64,000 bases of DNA, from the NCBI RefSeq assembly GCF_003751845.1, contig NZ_RJKQ01000002.1, forward strand, positions 434,001 through 498,000. The letters are read 5' to 3'. Under the pieces are notes generated by a model. That model was not told the DNA's origin. It ran no database searches and saw only the letters and a program-made list of their open reading frames with translations. Every line of letters begins with the position of its first letter. The first letter of the stretch is position 1. This DNA comes from Enterobacter sp. BIGb0383. GTDB taxonomy: Bacteria > Pseudomonadota > Gammaproteobacteria > Enterobacterales > Enterobacteriaceae. Below, piece by piece: positions 60,007 to 64,000 of the stretch. Position numbers and translations under genes: made by a program.

Positions 60007-60017
60007 ACCGCAATAAT

Positions 60018-60042
60018 AAGAGCCGCCCATCAGGCGGCTCAG
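60018..60042. terminator. Terminator between convergent dbpA and YeaQ-like genes
   Basis: GAGCCGCC (60020-60027), loop CATCA, GGCGGCTC (60033-60040). On the minus strand it is followed by TTATTATTG, a fair U-rich tail; on the plus strand no T-run follows. Confidence 0.7.
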
Positions 60043-60060
60043 CATCAGACAAGAGACTCT

Positions 60061-60309
60061 TTAACTTCTGATTTTGCGGTAAACAAAGAGCACGACCAGC
60101 GCGCCGATAATCGCCACCACAAAGCTGCCGAAATTAAACCCGTCGACCCGACCGAAGCCAAAAAAGGTGCTGATCCATCCGCCCACGACGGCACCGATGA
60201 TCCCCAGAACAACGGTAATAATAAACCCACCGCCATCCTTACCCGGCATAATCCACTTCGCCAGAATACCTGCAATCAACCCAAAAATAATCCAGGAAAG
60301 AATACCCAT
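60061..60309 (-). CDS. GlsB/YeaQ/YmgE-family stress-response membrane protein
   Basis: This 82-aa protein matches E. coli YeaQ nearly throughout (MGILSWIIFGLIAGILAKWI, MPGKDGGG, GAVVGGWIS, FGRVDGFNFGSFVVAIIGAL, VVLFVYRKIRS). Three hydrophobic helices with Gly zippers are predicted. Members (transglycosylase-associated family) are induced by stress and stationary phase; molecular function is unknown. YmgE is a close paralogue, so the exact E. coli counterpart is not assigned. Confidence 0.92.
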   Translation of the reverse strand: MGILSWIIFGLIAGILAKWIMPGKDGGGFIITVVLGIIGAVVGGWISTFFGFGRVDGFNFGSFVVAIIGALVVLFVYRKIRS

Positions 60310-60518
60310 TATTCACCTCATCCATTAAAAGCTACAGACAAAACTAACCTGATTAAGCCTGGCACATCATGGCCATTCTGCCTGCCAGGATAAGAAAAAA
60401 TCCCGCTATTTCAGACCTATTGCCAGAGAAGAGACGTTCATATTTTTGTCATCTGCATTGGTTTTACTCTATGTGTAAACGGATGTTATTTTTCTTAAAT
60501 AAAAGCGAGCGTAACGAT

Positions 60519-61919
60519 ATGCAACGTAAACTGCTGGTTTCTCTTATTGTTTCCCTGATGGCGGGCAGCGCCATCGCTGCCGACGCCGATTATCACCGCC
60601 AGGCTCAGGGCGACCTGACTCAGCCGGGCGGCGCACGCCGACTGACAGCGGATCAGACCGAGTTTCTGAAAGCCTCTCTCAGTAATAAAACGGCGAAAAA
60701 TGTCATCCTGCTGATTGGCGACGGCATGGGGGATTCTGAGATTACCGCAGCGCGCAACTATGCTCTGGGTGCGGGCGGCTCCTTTGAGGGTATCGATGCC
60801 CTGCCGCTCACCGGACAGTACACCCACTACTCGCTGGATAAAAAAACCCATAAGCCGAACTATGTGACCGACTCCGCCGCCTCCGCGACCGCCTGGTCCA
60901 GCGGCGTGAAGAGCTATAACGGCGCGCTGGGCGTTGACGTTAATGGCAAGGATCACCAGACCCTGCTGGAAATTGCCAAAGCGGCGGGCAAAGCCACCGG
61001 CAACGTGACCACTTCCGAGTTACAGGATGCCACCCCGGCCGCGCAGGCTTCGCACGTCACCTCACGTAAATGCTACGGCCCGGTGAAAACCAGCGAGCTG
61101 TGTGCCACCAACGCGCTGGAAAACGGCGGTCGCGGCTCCATCACCGAACAGCTGCTGGTCACCCGCGCCGATGTCACCCTCGGCGGCGGTGCGGCGACGT
61201 TTAAAGAAATGGCGAAGGCCGGTAAATTCCAGGGACAAACCCTGAGCGAGCAGGCCAAAGCCATGGGCTATCAGCTGGTCACGGACGCCAGCAGCCTGAA
61301 CGGTATTACCGCTGCGAATCAGGACAAGCCGCTGCTGGGGCTGTTCGCCGACGGCAACATGCCCGTGCGCTGGCTGGGGCCGAAAGCCACCTACCACGGC
61401 AATCTGGACCAGCCGCCGGTCACCTGTGAAGTCAACGCCAAACGCGACGCCAGCGTGCCAACGCTGGCACAGATGACCGATAAAGCCATCGACCTGCTGA
61501 GCAAGCAGCCGAACGGTTTCTTCCTGCAGGTCGAAGGAGCCTCTATCGATAAGCAGGATCACGCCGCCAACCCGTGTGGGCAAATTGGCGAGACTGTCGA
61601 TCTGGATGAAGCCGTGCAAAAAGCGCTGGAGTTCGCCCGCCGCGACGGCAATACGCTGGTGATCGTGACCGCCGACCACGCCCACTCAAGCCAAATCCTT
61701 GAGAACGGCTCAAAAGCGCCGGGGCTGACGCAGGCGCTCAACACCAAAGATGACGCAGTGATGACCATCAGCTATGGCAACTCAGAAGACGATTCGCAAA
61801 ACCACACCGGCAGCCAGCTTCGCGTTGCCGCCTACGGCCCTCACGCCGCGAACGTCGTCGGCCTGACCGACCAGACCGACCTGTTCTACACGATGAGAAA
61901 CGCGCTGGGTTTAAAATAG
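60519..61919 (+). CDS. phoA: Alkaline phosphatase PhoA
   Basis: PhoA is a periplasmic zinc/magnesium phosphomonoesterase. From ATG 60519 the product is 466 aa with a signal peptide ([20 protein letters not shown]). The catalytic serine lies in [13 protein letters not shown]. Metal-site stretches are [49 protein letters not shown] and [15 protein letters not shown]. Cysteine pairs matching the two E. coli disulfides are present (CYGP/CATN region and CEVN/CGQI). A longer upstream frame contains no conserved residues. I could not find a convincing Pho box upstream. Confidence 0.94.
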   Translation: MQRKLLVSLIVSLMAGSAIAADADYHRQAQGDLTQPGGARRLTADQTEFLKASLSNKTAKNVILLIGDGMGDSEITAARNYALGAGGSFEGIDALPLTGQYTHYSLDKKTHKPNYVTDSAASATAWSSGVKSYNGALGVDVNGKDHQTLLEIAKAAGKATGNVTTSELQDATPAAQASHVTSRKCYGPVKTSELCATNALENGGRGSITEQLLVTRADVTLGGGAATFKEMAKAGKFQGQTLSEQAKAMGYQLVTDASSLNGITAANQDKPLLGLFADGNMPVRWLGPKATYHGNLDQPPVTCEVNAKRDASVPTLAQMTDKAIDLLSKQPNGFFLQVEGASIDKQDHAANPCGQIGETVDLDEAVQKALEFARRDGNTLVIVTADHAHSSQILENGSKAPGLTQALNTKDDAVMTISYGNSEDDSQNHTGSQLRVAAYGPHAANVVGLTDQTDLFYTMRNALGLK

Positions 61920-61932
61920 GCCCCCACCCGCT

Positions 61933-61974
61933 TTAAAAAACCGTAGCCTGACTGTCGGGCTACGGTTTTTTTTA
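61933..61974. terminator. Strong bidirectional terminator after phoA
   Basis: CCGTAGCC (61941-61948) and GGCTACGG (61958-61965) form an 8-bp stem with a 9-nt loop, flanked by AAAAAA on the left and TTTTTTTT on the right. It serves phoA and the convergent DUF1272 gene. Confidence 0.92.
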
Positions 61975-61975
61975 T

Positions 61976-62212
61976 TCAGGCGCAGCCCTGCGGTTTAAAC
62001 ACGCGGGTTATCGAGGCCGGGTTATTGACCCATTTTTCCGCTGCCCTACGAGGCCGTCTTACCAGTTCACCGCCGCAGTTCGGGCAGCGCATGTCCATCT
62101 TCTCTGCACAGGGTGCGCAGAAGGTACATTCAAACGAGCAGATCAGCGCTTCGCCGGAATCGGCGGGAAGATCGGTGTTGCAACATTCACAGCCGGGTCT
62201 GAGTTCCAGCAT
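61976..62212 (-). CDS. DUF1272 zinc-ribbon-like protein
   Basis: This 78-aa protein matches the DUF1272 family, which starts MLELRPGCECCNTDLP as here. Cysteine clusters CECC, CSFECTFCAPC and CPNCGGEL suggest two bound zinc ions in a ribbon-like fold. I start it at ATG 62212 by family agreement; an upstream frame to 62284 adds unconserved residues. Function is unknown; such proteins occur as single small genes in many bacteria. Confidence 0.85.
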   Translation of the reverse strand: MLELRPGCECCNTDLPADSGEALICSFECTFCAPCAEKMDMRCPNCGGELVRRPRRAAEKWVNNPASITRVFKPQGCA

Positions 62213-62327
62213 AATGCGGTGCTCCGTGGTATCTGGCGCGTTGAAAGTACCCACTTTGCCTTGAACATCATCCGTTTTCAACAATACCGGCCTGAGGAAT
62301 CGACGTTCGTACAGAAACGTAGAGTGT

Positions 62328-62349
62328 GATGCATATATTTCTTTGCATC
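62328..62349. repeat. Short inverted repeat upstream of the ABC exporter gene
   Basis: GATGCA and TGCATC arms with a 10-nt AT-rich spacer, in the 210-nt gap 62213-62422. It may be a regulatory site for the exporter; no consensus is recognised. Confidence 0.3.
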
Positions 62350-62422
62350 GAACGGTAAGAGTATAATCACTAAAATAATTTTCACAGAAACGGAATGCAA
62401 TAAACAGAAAAGGATTTCAAAA

Positions 62423-64000
62423 GTGGATGACGTTATTTTTATCATTAGAAAATCCAGAATTAAACTAACAGGGTTGTTTTTTTGCTTTCTGCTGGCCGCG
62501 ATCACGTCATTCTTTTCTTTATTACCAGAGCAATTTGTCAGCTTAATATTAAATAGCTTATCAAACAATGACATCGCAGCCAGTAAAAGCCCTTTTTCAT
62601 TTCTAACCGGTGAAACCAACCAGTATCATGTTTTAACTTATGTGTTTATGTTTTTTATATTCTCTTTGCTCGCCATTCTACTGAAGAACTACTATTCCTA
62701 CCTGGCCACCGTTATATCAGAAAAAATCATATCCAATGTTCGCGCATCCGTTTTCAAAAAACTAACCACGCTAAAGTTCGATACGCAGCTGAAACTATAT
62801 AAAGGAGATGTAGTTAATTTAGTCATAAATGACACGGCCAGGTTAAGTTTTATTTTTGAACGACCATTTTATACTTTACTCTCTGATCTAGTTGATTTTA
62901 TTTTTATCTCTATCTACTTAATCATAGTAGACTACAAGATTTTAATCATCCAACTCCTGATCGTCCCACTAATCTATTTGGCCAGCATCGTCACAGGGAG
63001 AAAACAAAGAGTTGTTGCAAAAAAAACCAGGGATTATGATTCATTACTTGCGGAAAAATCAGAACAATTAGTTTCGCAATTTGAAAAGGTTAAAGTTCAT
63101 AATGGCGAGGCATATGAAAATAAAAACTTTGGTTATATTTTATCAAAATCATTAAAAACCCGAGTTTCAGGCGCCAGGAGTTTAGCACTCTTTTTCCCCA
63201 TTGAGGGCGGAGCAAGGGTACTTGGTGTATCTATTGTTATGCTCTACACCATCCATAATATATATGAAAATTTTCTCCCTATAGGAGCCCTGGCTATTAA
63301 CCTGTCCTATGCCAATAAATTCTTTTCCCCTGTCAGAAATATAGCCTCTTACTACCAACTGATTCAGAAAGGCATTATATCCTGTAAAGAAATAAGACAC
63401 CTCTACTCCCTGGACTCGGAAAATAACGAGGGTGCTGTGACAAAGACCTTCAACAGCATTCGTATCAGTGTAAAAAACTTATCATTAGGCTTTAGTGAAA
63501 GAAAACTCCTCAACAAGCTCTCTTTTTCTTGTGGCTCCGGTGAAATGCTTATCGTTAAAGGTGCCAGCGGCACAGGAAAGACCTCATTGCTCAGAACTAT
63601 TTTGCGGTTATATCATCCTGCGGCCGGCACAATTTTCTTAAACGATACTGACATCACCACCCTCGATATAGAAGGATATAGATCGATATTGACGTATATC
63701 TCTCAAAATTTTTATATCGACAAAGAGAATATCATTGATAACATTGCCTATCCAGACAGTGATATTGATCATGCTCGCGCCCTTTCAATAATAAAGAAGC
63801 TGAATCTTTCTCACTTATTAGATTCGAACTGTAACGCAGAAGATGGGAAGATTTTTTCTGGCGGTGAACAATTAAGAATATCATTTGGTAGATGTCTGTA
63901 TAATCAAGCACCTATAGTATTATTGGATGAGGTTTTTTCAAACATAGATAAACAAAATATAGAAATGTTAATCAATTGCATTAGTGAGTTACTCGCTAAA
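62423..64000 (+). CDS. ABC exporter with fused membrane and ATPase domains (cut by window edge)
   Basis: A frame open from GTG 62423 to the window end encodes at least 526 residues. The N-terminal half has about six hydrophobic helices (LTGLFFCFLLAAITSFFSLL, YVFMFFIFSLLAILL, IFISIYLIIVDYKILIIQLL among them) as in ABC_membrane exporters. The C-terminal half has Walker A GASGTGKTSLL, the Q-loop region YISQNFYI, a signature FSGGEQLRISFGR and Walker B IVLLDEVFSNID. AGGA lies 8 nt before the start. The gene is much more AT-rich than the rest of the window and uses many ATA and TTA codons, a sign of horizontal transfer. Peptide or lipid export is possible; the cargo is unknown. Confidence 0.85.
   Translation, partial: MDDVIFIIRKSRIKLTGLFFCFLLAAITSFFSLLPEQFVSLILNSLSNNDIAASKSPFSFLTGETNQYHVLTYVFMFFIFSLLAILLKNYYSYLATVISEKIISNVRASVFKKLTTLKFDTQLKLYKGDVVNLVINDTARLSFIFERPFYTLLSDLVDFIFISIYLIIVDYKILIIQLLIVPLIYLASIVTGRKQRVVAKKTRDYDSLLAEKSEQLVSQFEKVKVHNGEAYENKNFGYILSKSLKTRVSGARSLALFFPIEGGARVLGVSIVMLYTIHNIYENFLPIGALAINLSYANKFFSPVRNIASYYQLIQKGIISCKEIRHLYSLDSENNEGAVTKTFNSIRISVKNLSLGFSERKLLNKLSFSCGSGEMLIVKGASGTGKTSLLRTILRLYHPAAGTIFLNDTDITTLDIEGYRSILTYISQNFYIDKENIIDNIAYPDSDIDHARALSIIKKLNLSHLLDSNCNAEDGKIFSGGEQLRISFGRCLYNQAPIVLLDEVFSNIDKQNIEMLINCISELLAK

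Noticed and set aside
60440-60470. Possible Pho box upstream of phoA (TTGTCAT near 60446)
   Set aside because: Only one half-site resembles CTGTCAT; the second repeat at the required spacing is missing.
62278-62619. 113-codon minus-strand frame near the right end
   Set aside because: It lies opposite the start of the AT-rich ABC exporter, whose domains are unmistakable.
1-64000. CRISPR arrays, insertion sequences, integrases, tRNA or rRNA genes
   Set aside because: None seen: no regularly spaced direct repeats, no transposase-like frame, and no cloverleaf or rRNA-like stretch noticed by eye. A dedicated tRNA and repeat scan would be needed to exclude small cases.

Overview
The window is chromosomal DNA from a gammaproteobacterium of the family Enterobacteriaceae, most like Enterobacter, Lelliottia, Leclercia or Klebsiella. 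Many proteins align almost residue for residue with my memory of E. coli K-12 proteins (FepA, Fes, EntD, BetTIBA, YbdK, YbdJ, YbdF, NfsB, YbdG, PheP, DbpA, YeaQ, PhoA). The romA-ramA/ramR locus points to the Enterobacter/Klebsiella side. I saw no rRNA, tRNA, insertion sequence, integrase or CRISPR array.

Layout. 1-3785: enterobactin genes fes (partial), fepA and entD. 3788-9871: choline to glycine betaine osmoprotection (betT against betIBA). 9915-20707: a polyol-type catabolic island with a two-gene transketolase, a SorC-type regulator, a GlpK-like FGGY kinase, an RbsBAC-like ABC importer with a DUF2291 lipoprotein, and two short-chain dehydrogenases. 20786-25426: ybdK, a P-type cation ATPase, a 36-aa membrane peptide and ybdJ. 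25423-29295: a second siderophore module made of an exported Fes-like esterase and a TonB receptor. 29327-31581: ramA-romA and their repressor ramR. 31585-34063: ybdF, nfsB, ybdG. 34067-38557: a LacI-controlled operon (MFS transporter, TIM-barrel isomerase, Gfo/Idh/MocA oxidoreductase). 38711-45293: pheP, a MarT/FidL-like membrane regulator pair, a medium-chain dehydrogenase, a YncE-like lipoprotein and a DASS carboxylate transporter. 45663-53822: a five-gene type I secretion operon ordered like Salmonella bapABCD but with an unusually short substrate and an extra last gene; a LuxR-type regulator (54178-54801) is divergent. 54958-58517: a type II ABC importer plus a ModA-like protein, preceded by a near-consensus ModE operator. 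58624-62212: dbpA, a YeaQ-like gene, phoA and a DUF1272 gene. 62423-64000: an AT-rich ABC exporter cut by the window edge.

Read from the right, pheP-ybdG-nfsB-ybdF-ybdJ-ybdK-entD-fepA-fes is the order I recall from E. coli K-12. Here that backbone is opened at several junctions by inserted modules (LacI operon, ram locus, siderophore module, ATPase, polyol and bet loci).

The regions most worth following up are three. The first is the bap-like secretion operon with an alanine-rich, cysteine-containing substrate and a small protein resembling phage tail assembly chaperones. The second is the ModE-controlled importer, which points to molybdate or tungstate rather than iron. The third is the polyol island, with three copies of GAATA-N2-TATTC at its control regions. 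Family assignments come from sequence recognition alone; no database search was possible.
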